20,069 nt of DNA, taken from assembly GCA_903927685.1 (NCBI GenBank), contig CAIYOB010000036.1, forward strand, positions 1 to 20,069, written 5' to 3'. A program made the position numbers and the translations under genes. The DNA is from an uncultured Planctomycetaceae bacterium. GTDB taxonomy: Bacteria > Planctomycetota > Planctomycetia > Pirellulales > Pirellulaceae. How positions within the stretch are numbered: the stretch's first letter is position 1; each line of letters opens with the position of its first letter. Shown here piece after piece: positions 6,148 to 13,467 of the stretch. The notes under the pieces were generated by a model. The model made no database searches and was not told the origin of the DNA. It saw only the letters and a program-made list of their open reading frames with translations.

Positions 6148-8382
6148 GTGCGAATGCGATCTCTCTCGCTGGCCCTGTCGGCCCTGTCCCTGCTGGTCAG
6201 TGTACCGGTCGGCTGGGCGGCCGACAGCTCACCGCCGGAGGCGGGCGCCGCGTCTGGGCCAGCCGCCCCGCGCCAGACCGAGAACTTTCCCCAGTTCCAT
6301 GTGCCGGGCTACGAAGCGGACATGGCCCGCTTGCAGGAACTGTTCCGCCTGCATCACGGGGCCGCGTTCACCGACTGTACCCTGTGGGATCCGTGGCTGC
6401 CGCAGGCGACGCTGTGGGCGGCGGTCGGTCCGCAGGGCTCAGCCCAGGCCGCTCGCGACGCCTATCGGGGCAGTTTCCTGCGGCGGCGGATCGATGCGGA
6501 CGGCTACGTGGCCATGCAGCAGCACCGCGGGCTGGCGCACAGCGATGGCTGGCCCTTTCCCACGTGGCAGCAGGCGGGCGGCGTGGGCTGGCATTTCTCT
6601 CTGGTGGGAGAAGCCTATGGCGTCCAGAACTTTGGGATGAACCCGCTGACGTCGACCGACGGCTGGGAGATCCGCGGGGCGGCGGTCGAGGGGCTTGATC
6701 CAGCCAGCGGCCTGAAGCTGCGCGCCACCGAGGACGTGGTGACGATCGTATCGCCGCCGTTCGCCTGCGGCACGATCGTCGCGCCGTATGTCCGCTTGGA
6801 ATGGGCCGCCCGGGGCCTGGCACCCGCTTCGCAGCCGCACGTGTCGTGGCAGTTCCAAGGTGAAACCGAGTGGCTGGCGGAGCGGCGAGCGCCATTCGCA
6901 CCGCTGGCGGAGGCGGACGGCTTGCAGTACGCCAACGTGCCTCTGTATCGCCAGCCGGGTTACGCCGGCATTGTGACTCGATATCGGCTGACCTTCGACC
7001 ACGCTGCCGGCGCCGTGCTGACGCTGAAATCCCTGCTCACGGCGATCGACTCGCGGCATCCGATCACGAACCTGATCTATCTGCACGGCTGTACCGAGTA
7101 CTTTTCCTGGACGACGGACTTGCCATTCTTGCGGGCCAACGCCGGGCGGATGCGCCGGGCGCTCCGCTTTGCGTTGACCGAATTCTCGGTCCGCGAGGCG
7201 AAACACGTCCGTGTGCTGTGGGTCGGCCACGATGGCCGCAGCGGCCTGGAACGGCTGCCGGACGGGCAGAAGCGGATCCACCTCGGCCTGGGAGTCGGCA
7301 ACAACTACTGGGACCTGCTGCCGTTTGGAGGCCACGATGCGCTGGCGACCATTTACCTGTACGACGCCCTCCGCCGGATGGCCGCGCTGGAACGGGATCT
7401 CGCGGAGCATCCGGAGTGGCAAGTCGAGCAGGAAAGCGAGCCGTTCGCGGCCGCCGATTTGACCCAGTTGGCGGATGAAGTGCGGGACCAGGCGGGCCGG
7501 TTTTTCTGGAGCGACGAAGCCGGCCGCTTTGTCGGCTGGATCGATCTGACCGGCCGGCCTTACGATTACGGATTCACGTTCGTGAATCTGGAAGCGATCC
7601 ATTACGGCTTGGCGACGCCCGACCAGGCGCACCGCATCTTGGCGTGGCTCGACGGCCGCCGCGCCGTGGCGGGGGACACCTCGCAAGGGGCGGACATCTA
7701 CCGCTGGCGATTCGCCCCGCGGGCCACCACGCGGCGCAACGTCGAGACGTATGTCTGGCCGTGGTCGGCCCCGGAGACGATTCCCTGGGGCGGCCAGGTG
7801 CAGGACGGCGGTGCCGTACTGGGCTTCACGTATTTTGACCTCATGTCCCGGCTCAAAACGCTCGGCCCCGACGACGCCTGGCGGCGGCTGCGCGAGATCC
7901 TGGCATGGTTCGACGAAGTCCAGCGAGCGGGCGGCTATCGCCAGTACTATGCCGACGGGACGCGCGGGACGCTGCAAGGCGGGGGCCCGCCCGGCGGGCT
8001 GGGCATGGACGCCGAGTTCCTGGAAAGCGTCCTGGTTCCGCAGGTGATGCTGTACGGGTTCCTCGGTTGCCAGCCGCGACCCGGCGGATTGCGTCTGGCC
8101 CCGCGTCTCCCGGCGGACTGGCCCGAATTGACCATCACCGGCGTCCACGCCCACGGCCACGTGCTGGATCTGACTGCCAAGCCGAATGAACTCCGCTTGA
8201 CCGCCCGCACCAGCGACGGGAATCCGTTTCGCCTCTGGCTGGAGCCCGGCCGTTGGGAGATCCGCGCGCTGTCCGCGGATGGCAACGCGGTGGACACGCC
8301 GGTCGAGTTCGAGACGCAGGGCGACGCGCCGGCAACGTTGAGCCTGCAGCCCGGCCAGACGGTCTGCGTGACGCGCCGCTAG
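6148..8382 (+). CDS. exported six-hairpin (alpha/alpha-barrel) glycosidase-like protein
   Basis: A 744-residue protein with a Sec-type signal peptide (RMRSLSLALSALSLLVSVPVGWA-AD, about residues 2-25). Residues 60-310 look like a beta-sandwich (WEIRGAAVEGL, VTIVSPPFACGTIVAPYVRLEW). Residues about 330-640 have the alternating helices of an alpha/alpha toroid with RMRRALRFAL, GVGNNYWDLLPFGGHDA, FVNLEAIHYGLA, ETYVWPWSAPETIPWGGQ and QDGGAVLGFTYFDLMSR. The end, LRLAPRLPADWPELTITGV, is the beta-sandwich cap seen in GH65/GH78/GH94-like enzymes. Polysaccharide breakdown outside the cytoplasm is likely; the family number and substrate are not readable. I chose GTG at 6148 because AAGGA lies 7 nt upstream; ATG at 6154 is the alternative, and ATG at 6076 overlaps the divergent gene. 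Confidence 0.8.
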   Translation: MRMRSLSLALSALSLLVSVPVGWAADSSPPEAGAASGPAAPRQTENFPQFHVPGYEADMARLQELFRLHHGAAFTDCTLWDPWLPQATLWAAVGPQGSAQAARDAYRGSFLRRRIDADGYVAMQQHRGLAHSDGWPFPTWQQAGGVGWHFSLVGEAYGVQNFGMNPLTSTDGWEIRGAAVEGLDPASGLKLRATEDVVTIVSPPFACGTIVAPYVRLEWAARGLAPASQPHVSWQFQGETEWLAERRAPFAPLAEADGLQYANVPLYRQPGYAGIVTRYRLTFDHAAGAVLTLKSLLTAIDSRHPITNLIYLHGCTEYFSWTTDLPFLRANAGRMRRALRFALTEFSVREAKHVRVLWVGHDGRSGLERLPDGQKRIHLGLGVGNNYWDLLPFGGHDALATIYLYDALRRMAALERDLAEHPEWQVEQESEPFAAADLTQLADEVRDQAGRFFWSDEAGRFVGWIDLTGRPYDYGFTFVNLEAIHYGLATPDQAHRILAWLDGRRAVAGDTSQGADIYRWRFAPRATTRRNVETYVWPWSAPETIPWGGQVQDGGAVLGFTYFDLMSRLKTLGPDDAWRRLREILAWFDEVQRAGGYRQYYADGTRGTLQGGGPPGGLGMDAEFLESVLVPQVMLYGFLGCQPRPGGLRLAPRLPADWPELTITGVHAHGHVLDLTAKPNELRLTARTSDGNPFRLWLEPGRWEIRALSADGNAVDTPVEFETQGDAPATLSLQPGQTVCVTRR

Positions 8383-8385
8383 CAG

Positions 8386-8419
8386 CAAACGGGAACCGAG
8401 CCTCCGACGGCGCCGTTTG
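8386..8419. terminator. weak hairpin between convergent genes
   Basis: CAAACGG (8386-8392) pairs with CCGTTTG (8413-8419) across a 20-nt loop, just after the glycosidase stop and before the end of the convergent vWA gene. No T run follows closely, so only position and the perfect 7-bp stem support it. Confidence 0.3.
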
Positions 8420-8486
8420 TGTCGTCACGCTTTTCGCGGATCGGGCCGAACCGCGGTTGCAGTGAGGTCCCGACGAGCGCCACATG

Positions 8487-10505
8487 TCACAGCCGGGGCG
8501 GTTCGCGTTTGGGCGGCTTGGGGGCCTCGACTCGGGGAACGACGTCGCGGCCATGGCCGCCGTCGCCGCCATCGCCGTGGGCCTCACGGCGCGGGGCGAG
8601 GTCGGTGAAGTGTTCGGTCCAGCTCCAGCTGAGCGGCAGTTCGAGTTCCCGCTTGGCCAACAGTTCCCAAGGCGTGCCGGGGTGATAGTTGATGACGCCT
8701 TGCAGATACTCCTTGGCCTTGGCCGCCGTCTCCGCCAGGCCGGGAGCAGCCGTCAGATCATCGGACGGCACCAGCACCCAGGTGTTGTTGTTGCCGTCCT
8801 GGAACGGCATCCCGGCTTTGGCTTGCGCCAGCCGCGCGCTGTACGCTTGTGCGCGGACCAGCGAGGCCAGGACGCGGCCCAGCGCCAAATCGTATCCGGC
8901 TTGCCATCGCGGGGTCGTCTCGCGGGCCCGATCCGCTTCGCCCTGCCGGAGCGTCTCGTGCAGGTCCCGCAGTGCCGGTTCGGCCCTGGCGGCCACCTCC
9001 TGGGCCTTGGTCAGGGAGCCGGCCAAGTCCGCCTCGCTCCGCCGGACGAAACGCAGCACAGGCTCGTCCAGCGTCTGCGCCCAGGACTTCTTCGACGCCA
9101 GCAGCAGGGACGCCCGCGCCCGGTTGCTCTCCGCCCGCCGCAGGTACTCGTCCGCGGACACGTAATCCGGCCGGTAGCGGCGCATGATCTCCGGATCGAA
9201 GAAGTACTTCAGGTGCGCGGTCAGCGTCGGCGTTTCGTCGCGGCTGACCTCGCGATGGACGTTGCGGCTGGGATGGACCGAGAAGTAGATCCCGCCGGTT
9301 TCATAGCACATTCGCGTCAGCGCGAACGGGCCGAAGCCGGAATCCATCGGGTCCGGGCCGCGGTCGGGTTCTTCCCCGAAGCCCAGTTTGATTCGCTCCG
9401 GGAACAGCGTCTCGGGGCCCTGGTTCACGCGGCCCCACTGGGGCGTCTGGTCAAAGGTCGGGTCCGGGTCGACCCACTTGATGTACGTCTCTTCCTGGCC
9501 GAACGGCGCCGGCACTCCGACCACGAACACCGGGATCGCAAAGCGGCGGCACATCGAGATCGTCGTATCCAGGCCGTCCAGATCGTCGCCGCGCTCGTCG
9601 GTAAAGGCGACGATCAGCACGTTCCGCTCCGGCTGGTCGGTCTGCGGATCGCGGGTCCGGAACGCCTTGAAACGGTCCGCCGCCAGGTACACCGCCGAGA
9701 AGATCCGTTCGATCCCCGACGCGTCCTCGGTGATGCCGGCCACCGCCGCCTTGATCTCCTTCAGATCATCGGTCGGCTGTTTCGTCAGCAGCTTGACCTC
9801 CTGGCCAAAGGCCAGCACCGAGGTCAGCAGCGGCTTGTCTTCGTGCTTGGCGAACGCCGGGTTGCCGGCCGCCTCGATCACGCCCAATTCTTCGTAGATC
9901 CGGTCGAAGCGGTCGTTAATCGCCGCCCGCTCGCGGGACAAGCTGGGCGACTGGTCGAACAACCACACGACCAGCGTCTTGCGCTCCTCCAGCGAGCGGA
10001 GGATCTCCTGCGTCAGCCGGTCGATCGCTCCCACGGCGCCGCTGACGCCTTCGCCCGTGCCGCCGCGAACCGTCAGGTTCTTGCTGAAGTGCAGGCCGGT
10101 CGCCACGCTGATCTCATTGTTGATGGCGATCTCGCCCGAGGGTTCCACGGGCAAGTCCGTCGGGCTGGGAACGACCGACACGTCGGACACGATCTGGGCC
10201 AGCGACATGGCCATGCCGACGTCGCCGACGCTGTTGGCGCCGATCTCCTCGCTGACCAGCGGACTGGAAGCGAACTCCTCGGGGACCTTCAGGTCGGCTT
10301 CTTCGAACTCCTCCGTCAGGGGAGCCGCAATAGTTAGCGATACATTGGGATTGTTCAGGACGAACGGCACCAGCCCCAGCACGATCAGCAGCAGCATGTG
10401 AAACAGCAGGCTGACGAAGAACGCCGACGAATCGCCGTCGAACGGCGTCTCTTCCTCGCCGGTCTTCAATTGCCACCAAGTTTGCAGGCTTTTTAGCGGA
10501 CTCAT
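8487..10505 (-). CDS. membrane-anchored von Willebrand factor A domain protein
   Basis: A 672-residue protein. A short cytoplasmic N-terminus is followed by one membrane helix at about 29-50 (AFFVSLLFHMLLLIVLGLVPF), of the TonB-like 'SLLFHLLLL' kind. An acidic linker (60-90) and a Gly-rich stretch (RGGTGEGVSGAVG, 147-159) precede the vWA domain. The MIDAS motif is DQSPS at 184-188 and the downstream metal Asp is in FTDERGDD (301-308), so metal binding looks intact. The C-terminal third (about 430-620) is Ala/Arg/Glu-rich and helical, ending in a Lys/Pro-rich tail. It probably binds a periplasmic or surface partner through the metal site; the partner is unknown. The start has GGAGG 7 nt upstream. 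It is divergent from the hydrolase-fold gene at 10695 and convergent with the glycosidase gene. Confidence 0.88.
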   Translation of the reverse strand: MSPLKSLQTWWQLKTGEEETPFDGDSSAFFVSLLFHMLLLIVLGLVPFVLNNPNVSLTIAAPLTEEFEEADLKVPEEFASSPLVSEEIGANSVGDVGMAMSLAQIVSDVSVVPSPTDLPVEPSGEIAINNEISVATGLHFSKNLTVRGGTGEGVSGAVGAIDRLTQEILRSLEERKTLVVWLFDQSPSLSRERAAINDRFDRIYEELGVIEAAGNPAFAKHEDKPLLTSVLAFGQEVKLLTKQPTDDLKEIKAAVAGITEDASGIERIFSAVYLAADRFKAFRTRDPQTDQPERNVLIVAFTDERGDDLDGLDTTISMCRRFAIPVFVVGVPAPFGQEETYIKWVDPDPTFDQTPQWGRVNQGPETLFPERIKLGFGEEPDRGPDPMDSGFGPFALTRMCYETGGIYFSVHPSRNVHREVSRDETPTLTAHLKYFFDPEIMRRYRPDYVSADEYLRRAESNRARASLLLASKKSWAQTLDEPVLRFVRRSEADLAGSLTKAQEVAARAEPALRDLHETLRQGEADRARETTPRWQAGYDLALGRVLASLVRAQAYSARLAQAKAGMPFQDGNNNTWVLVPSDDLTAAPGLAETAAKAKEYLQGVINYHPGTPWELLAKRELELPLSWSWTEHFTDLAPRREAHGDGGDGGHGRDVVPRVEAPKPPKREPPRL

Positions 10506-10603
10506 GCGTCTGCCTCCTCGCTGTCGAACCGCTTGTACTATTCGCGTGCATCCGCCATTCTATTGCATAAACGGCGAAAGGGATCCAATGTACTCGGTTT
10601 TCG

Positions 10604-10632
10604 TTGACGACGCGAGGCAAAGGACTTACGAT
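10604..10632 (+). promoter_or_regulatory. sigma70-type promoter for the hydrolase-fold gene
   Basis: TTGACG (10604-10609, five of six to consensus) is followed after exactly 17 nt by TACGAT (10627-10632, four of six). A transcript start near 10639 would give a leader of about 56 nt before the ATG at 10695. Just downstream is a run ATAAGCC..TTAGGGGGCTAAGCC..TTAT with partial dyad symmetry. No equally good promoter was seen for the divergent vWA gene. Confidence 0.5.
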
Positions 10633-10694
10633 AAGCCGTTAGGGGGCTAAGCCTTATGATTTGCTGCTTGCAGCACCAACCCGGGGATCGATCG

Positions 10695-11912
10695 ATGAAC
10701 CCAGCAAGTTCAAACCATGTCTTCCGACAGACCGTTTGGGGCCTCGCGGCGGCACTGGCCGCCGGTGCGTTCTTGTTGGCTGCCCCCCAGCGCGACGTGT
10801 TCGGGCAAGCCGCTCCTCCGCCGTCCAAACCGGCACCCGCCGAACCGGCGACGGCCAAGCCGGCCGCGGCCGCCCCCGCCGGGCCGTCGACTCCGGCGAC
10901 GCCGCCCGCCGCGGCACCCACTCCCGCGGCCAAGCCGGCGACTCCGCCGGCCGCCAAACCGGCCACGCCGCCCGCCAAGCCTGCCGTCGCTCCCAAAGCC
11001 GACGCGGCCAAAGCCGGCCCGAAGGAAGAACCGCCCCCGGAACCGGAAAACTTCTTTGTCCGCACCAAGGACGGCTGGAATATCTTCTGCACGTTCTACG
11101 GCCCCAAGAAAGGGATCCGCCGCGGCAAGGACGTGGTGCCGATCATCATGCTGCACGGGTGGGGCGGGCAAGGCAGCGAATACGCCACCCTGGCGACGGT
11201 GCTCCAGCACTGGGGCTTTGCGACCATCGTTCCCGACCTGCGCGGGCATGGCCGCAGTGTCAGTGTCATCCGCCGCAATCCGAGGACGAACGAAGACGAA
11301 GACAAGACCGCCAAGTATGACAGCCTGGACTTCAAGCGCGAGAAGGACGCGGACGGTATCTTGAACGACGTCGAAGCGATGAAGAAAGTCCTGATGGACA
11401 AGAACAACAAAGGCGAGCTGAACATCGAGATGCTGACGGTGGTGGGCGCCGAGGTCGGGACGATCGTGGCCTTGAACTGGGCCGCGCTGGACTGGAACTG
11501 GCCCGTCATGCCCGCGTTCAAGCAAGGACAAGACGTCAAGGCCTTGATCCTGCTGACCCCCACGCAGACGTTTGAGCGGATGAACGCCAGCCAAGCCTTG
11601 CAGCACCAGGCCATCAGCCGCCGCCTGTCGATCCTGATCGCTGTCGGCGACCAGCAACCACGTGATCTTAGTGAGGCCAAGAAGATCCACACCCGCCTGG
11701 AACGGGGGCGTGACCCCATCGAACCCGAAGACCGCCTGCGGAAGCAGGATCTGTTTCTGATCCTGGCTCCCACGCCGCTCCAAGGCACCAAACTGCTGGA
11801 CCGGGCCCTGCCCGTCGGCGGCAACATTATGAAGTTCCTCGAGCTGCGGCTGCTGAACAAACGGGAAGATTATCCGTGGGCGGAGCGGAAGAACCCGTTA
11901 GGCGGGACTTGA
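10695..11912 (+). CDS. secreted alpha/beta-hydrolase-fold protein with substituted catalytic residues
   Basis: A 405-residue protein. Residues 10-38 form a signal peptide (RQTVWGLAAALAAGAFLLAAP...FGQA). Residues 38-118 are an Ala/Pro/Lys linker. From 119 an alpha/beta-hydrolase fold follows: ENFFVRTKDGWNIFCTFYG, VPIIMLHGWGGQGSEY (oxyanion loop, HGWGG at 154-158), IVPDLRGHGRS (178-188), then TVVGAEVGTIVALNWAA. The nucleophile elbow reads GAEVG (251-255) in place of GxSxG, and the usual histidine loop appears as LQGTKLL, with Gln where His is expected. It is therefore probably not an esterase and may bind a ligand or protein. Start choice: ATG at 10695 has GGGGA 7 nt upstream; ATG at 10656 would add 13 residues. 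It is divergent from the vWA gene. Confidence 0.85.
   Translation: MNPASSNHVFRQTVWGLAAALAAGAFLLAAPQRDVFGQAAPPPSKPAPAEPATAKPAAAAPAGPSTPATPPAAAPTPAAKPATPPAAKPATPPAKPAVAPKADAAKAGPKEEPPPEPENFFVRTKDGWNIFCTFYGPKKGIRRGKDVVPIIMLHGWGGQGSEYATLATVLQHWGFATIVPDLRGHGRSVSVIRRNPRTNEDEDKTAKYDSLDFKREKDADGILNDVEAMKKVLMDKNNKGELNIEMLTVVGAEVGTIVALNWAALDWNWPVMPAFKQGQDVKALILLTPTQTFERMNASQALQHQAISRRLSILIAVGDQQPRDLSEAKKIHTRLERGRDPIEPEDRLRKQDLFLILAPTPLQGTKLLDRALPVGGNIMKFLELRLLNKREDYPWAERKNPLGGT
10806..11048 (+). repeat. low-complexity Ala/Pro/Lys linker coding repeat
   Basis: Codes for residues 38-118 of the hydrolase-fold protein. AKPATPP occurs twice in close tandem (PAAKPATPPAAKPATPPAKP), and GCCAAGCCGGC-like DNA units recur. 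It probably forms an extended spacer through the cell envelope between the signal peptide and the folded domain. Such tracts change length by slippage, so related genomes should differ here. Confidence 0.7.
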
Positions 11913-11931
11913 CGGGAGGGGACGCCGTTCT

Positions 11932-11953
11932 GCAAGTCCTCGTGCGGACTTGC
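11932..11953 (+). terminator. perfect 8-bp hairpin after the hydrolase-fold gene
   Basis: GCAAGTCC (11932-11939) and GGACTTGC (11946-11953) are exact reverse complements around a TCGTGC loop, 19 nt after the stop codon. There is no T tract, so it may be a Rho-assisted terminator or an mRNA-end stabiliser, or part of an intergenic repeat. Confidence 0.45.
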
Positions 11954-11980
11954 GGATCGGCGGTGGCGGGAGGAACCGGC

Positions 11981-13303
11981 ATGGTGCCGAATGGCACGAG
12001 TTTGAGGACTCAGGATCGCGGGGGCGGCTGTGGTCAAGCGCAGCAAGCCCACAGACCGCGGGGCTTCCGGGGGCTCGCTGCGTTCGACCCCGGCCACCCT
12101 TTCCCGGCTTCGCGTCGCTTCGCCGCACGCCTGACCATGGTGGCGGTGGCCCTCGCGTGCCTCGGCGGCGCCGCTGTCGGGCAAGCCCCAGTCGCGCGCC
12201 CCCTGCCAGCCCACTCCGGCGCGGTCTACGGCTTGGCCTTTTCCTCCACGGGGGAACTGCTGGTTTCCGGCAGCGCCGATCGCACGCTCAAGTTCCATCG
12301 CCTGAGCGATTCGCCGCTGGCCGAAACGGAACAAGAGCGTCGCCGGAGCCTGCTGGCCGCCCTGGATCACGAACGCTACGCCGTCCGCCAGCAGGCCTTT
12401 GTGCAACTGGCTGCGTTGGGCGACGAGATGGAACCGGATCTGCGCCAGGCACTCGCCAGCCCTCGTTCCACGGAAGTCCGGTTGCGCGTGCTGCGGCTGT
12501 TGCAGGCCCTGAGCGTGCCGGCCGGCGTGGGCCACCAAGGCGACGTGCGGAGCGTGGCCATCTCGCCCGACGGAGCGTGCGTCGCGTCGGCAGGCCGCGA
12601 CAGCCAGGTGATCCTGTGGAGCGTCGCCTCGGGCCGCCCCACGCGGATCCTGGCAGGCCATTCCGAAGGCGTCTGGTCGGTTGCCTTCGCACCACACGCG
12701 CCGCTCGTCGCCTCCGGAGGCGGCGACCAGACGATTCGGATCTGGTCGGCTGACACCGGGGAACTGCTGCAGACGCTGACCGGCCACGGCAGCACCGTCC
12801 ATCAATTGGCGTTTTCGCCGGACGGCAAAACGCTGGCGTCGGCGGGCGGGTTTGACAAGACCTGCCGGTTGTGGGACGTCGCGTCGGGCCGCGTCCAAGC
12901 GGTGCTCGACCGGCACACCGACGCCGTATTGTGCCTGGCGTTCTCGCCCGACGGCCGGCAGCTGGCCTGCAGCGGCTATGACGGCACCGTTCACTTGTGG
13001 TCCGTGGCGGGGCCCGTCTTCGAAGCCGAATTGCGGCCGGGGCGGGACGTGGTGCGGAGCGTCGCCTTTTCCCCGGACGGCCGGCAACTGGCCAGCGCCG
13101 GCGACGACCAACGGATTCGGCTGTGGGACGTAGCCAGCCGGACCCAAACGAACCTGCTCGCAGCCCACACCGACGCCGTCCATGCCCTGGCCTTCTCGCC
13201 CGACGGCAAGCACTTGGCCAGCGCCGGCCGCGACGGAGCCGTCCTGCTGTGGACCCTGGCCGCCCCGGGCGGGAGCCGGGCGACGGCCGCCGCCGGACCG
13301 TAG
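11981..13303 (+). CDS. exported WD40 seven-bladed beta-propeller with helical insert
   Basis: A 440-residue protein. Seven WD40 units can be counted: one from about residue 77 (AHSGAVYGLAFSSTGELLVSGSADRTLKF), then six more from about 180 to the end, with clear GH...SVAFSPDG...ASAG.D..IRLWDVASG signatures. Between units 1 and 2, residues about 119-180 (LLAALDHERYAVRQQAFVQL, then EVRLRVLRLLQAL) form a HEAT-like helical segment of the kind common in planctomycete WD40 proteins. A hydrophobic stretch MVAVALACLGGAAVGQA near residues 53-69, preceded by RRFAAR, would act as a signal peptide or anchor. The ATG at 11981 has GGAGG 7 nt upstream; ATG at 12137 would start directly at the hydrophobic stretch but has no ribosome site. 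It probably scaffolds protein contacts; ligand unknown. Confidence 0.85.
   Translation: MVPNGTSLRTQDRGGGCGQAQQAHRPRGFRGLAAFDPGHPFPASRRFAARLTMVAVALACLGGAAVGQAPVARPLPAHSGAVYGLAFSSTGELLVSGSADRTLKFHRLSDSPLAETEQERRRSLLAALDHERYAVRQQAFVQLAALGDEMEPDLRQALASPRSTEVRLRVLRLLQALSVPAGVGHQGDVRSVAISPDGACVASAGRDSQVILWSVASGRPTRILAGHSEGVWSVAFAPHAPLVASGGGDQTIRIWSADTGELLQTLTGHGSTVHQLAFSPDGKTLASAGGFDKTCRLWDVASGRVQAVLDRHTDAVLCLAFSPDGRQLACSGYDGTVHLWSVAGPVFEAELRPGRDVVRSVAFSPDGRQLASAGDDQRIRLWDVASRTQTNLLAAHTDAVHALAFSPDGKHLASAGRDGAVLLWTLAAPGGSRATAAAGP
12067..12093. repeat. GC-rich inverted repeat inside the WD40 gene's 5' end
   Basis: CCGGGG (12067-12072) and CCCCGG (12088-12093) flank CTCGCTGCG-containing DNA. The surrounding string 'ggcttccgggggctcgctgcg' followed by 'ttcgaccccggccaccc' matches, from memory, an intergenic repeat type frequent in planctomycetes. 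Here it is translated as part of the unusual N-terminal extension of the WD40 protein. Confidence 0.45.
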
Positions 13304-13325
13304 GGACCGCCGTGCAAGGCGGTCT
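13304..13325 (+). terminator. hairpin directly after the WD40 stop codon
   Basis: GACCGCC (13305-13311) pairs perfectly with GGCGGTC (13318-13324) around GTGCAA, and a G-T pair extends the stem. It starts at the base after the stop codon. A run of five T bases comes 11 nt later (AGGGGTTTTT, 13331-13340), farther than in a classic terminator. Confidence 0.5.
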
Positions 13326-13350
13326 CGCCCAGGGGTTTTTCAGCCGAGGT

Positions 13351-13367
13351 CGGACAGTCCCTGTCCG
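13351..13367. repeat. perfect palindrome CGGACAG-TCC-CTGTCCG
   Basis: Seven-base arms with a 3-nt spacer, between the convergent WD40 and small membrane-protein genes. It may add to bidirectional termination or be a REP-like element. Confidence 0.55.
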
Positions 13368-13451
13368 GAAGGGACGCTTGCGTGGTGACCGGCGTGGCGT
13401 CTATCCCGATGCCTTGTCTGCATGCCACTGCGATCGCCGCCTCGTGCGGAG

Positions 13452-13465
13452 CGGTCATTTGACCG
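13452..13465. terminator. small palindrome at the convergent gene end
   Basis: CGGTC-ATTT-GACCG, just beyond the stop codon of the minus-strand gene ending at 13468, with a T run (CATTTTG) on its plus-strand right side. Read on the plus strand this is a plausible weak terminator for readthrough from the WD40 gene; the rest of 13368-13451 shows nothing recognisable. Confidence 0.4.
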
Positions 13466-13467
13466 AC

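Noticed and set aside
6439..8388. 649-residue open frame on the minus strand
   Set aside because: Shadow of the glycosidase gene, which has a signal peptide, a ribosome site and recognisable folds on the plus strand.
8484..10337. 617-residue open frame on the plus strand
   Set aside because: Shadow of the vWA gene; composition is Arg/Gln/Leu-rich with no motif, whereas the minus strand has an intact MIDAS motif.
11870..13213. 447-residue open frame on the minus strand
   Set aside because: Antisense to the WD40 repeats; its apparent internal repeats simply mirror the blade repeats.
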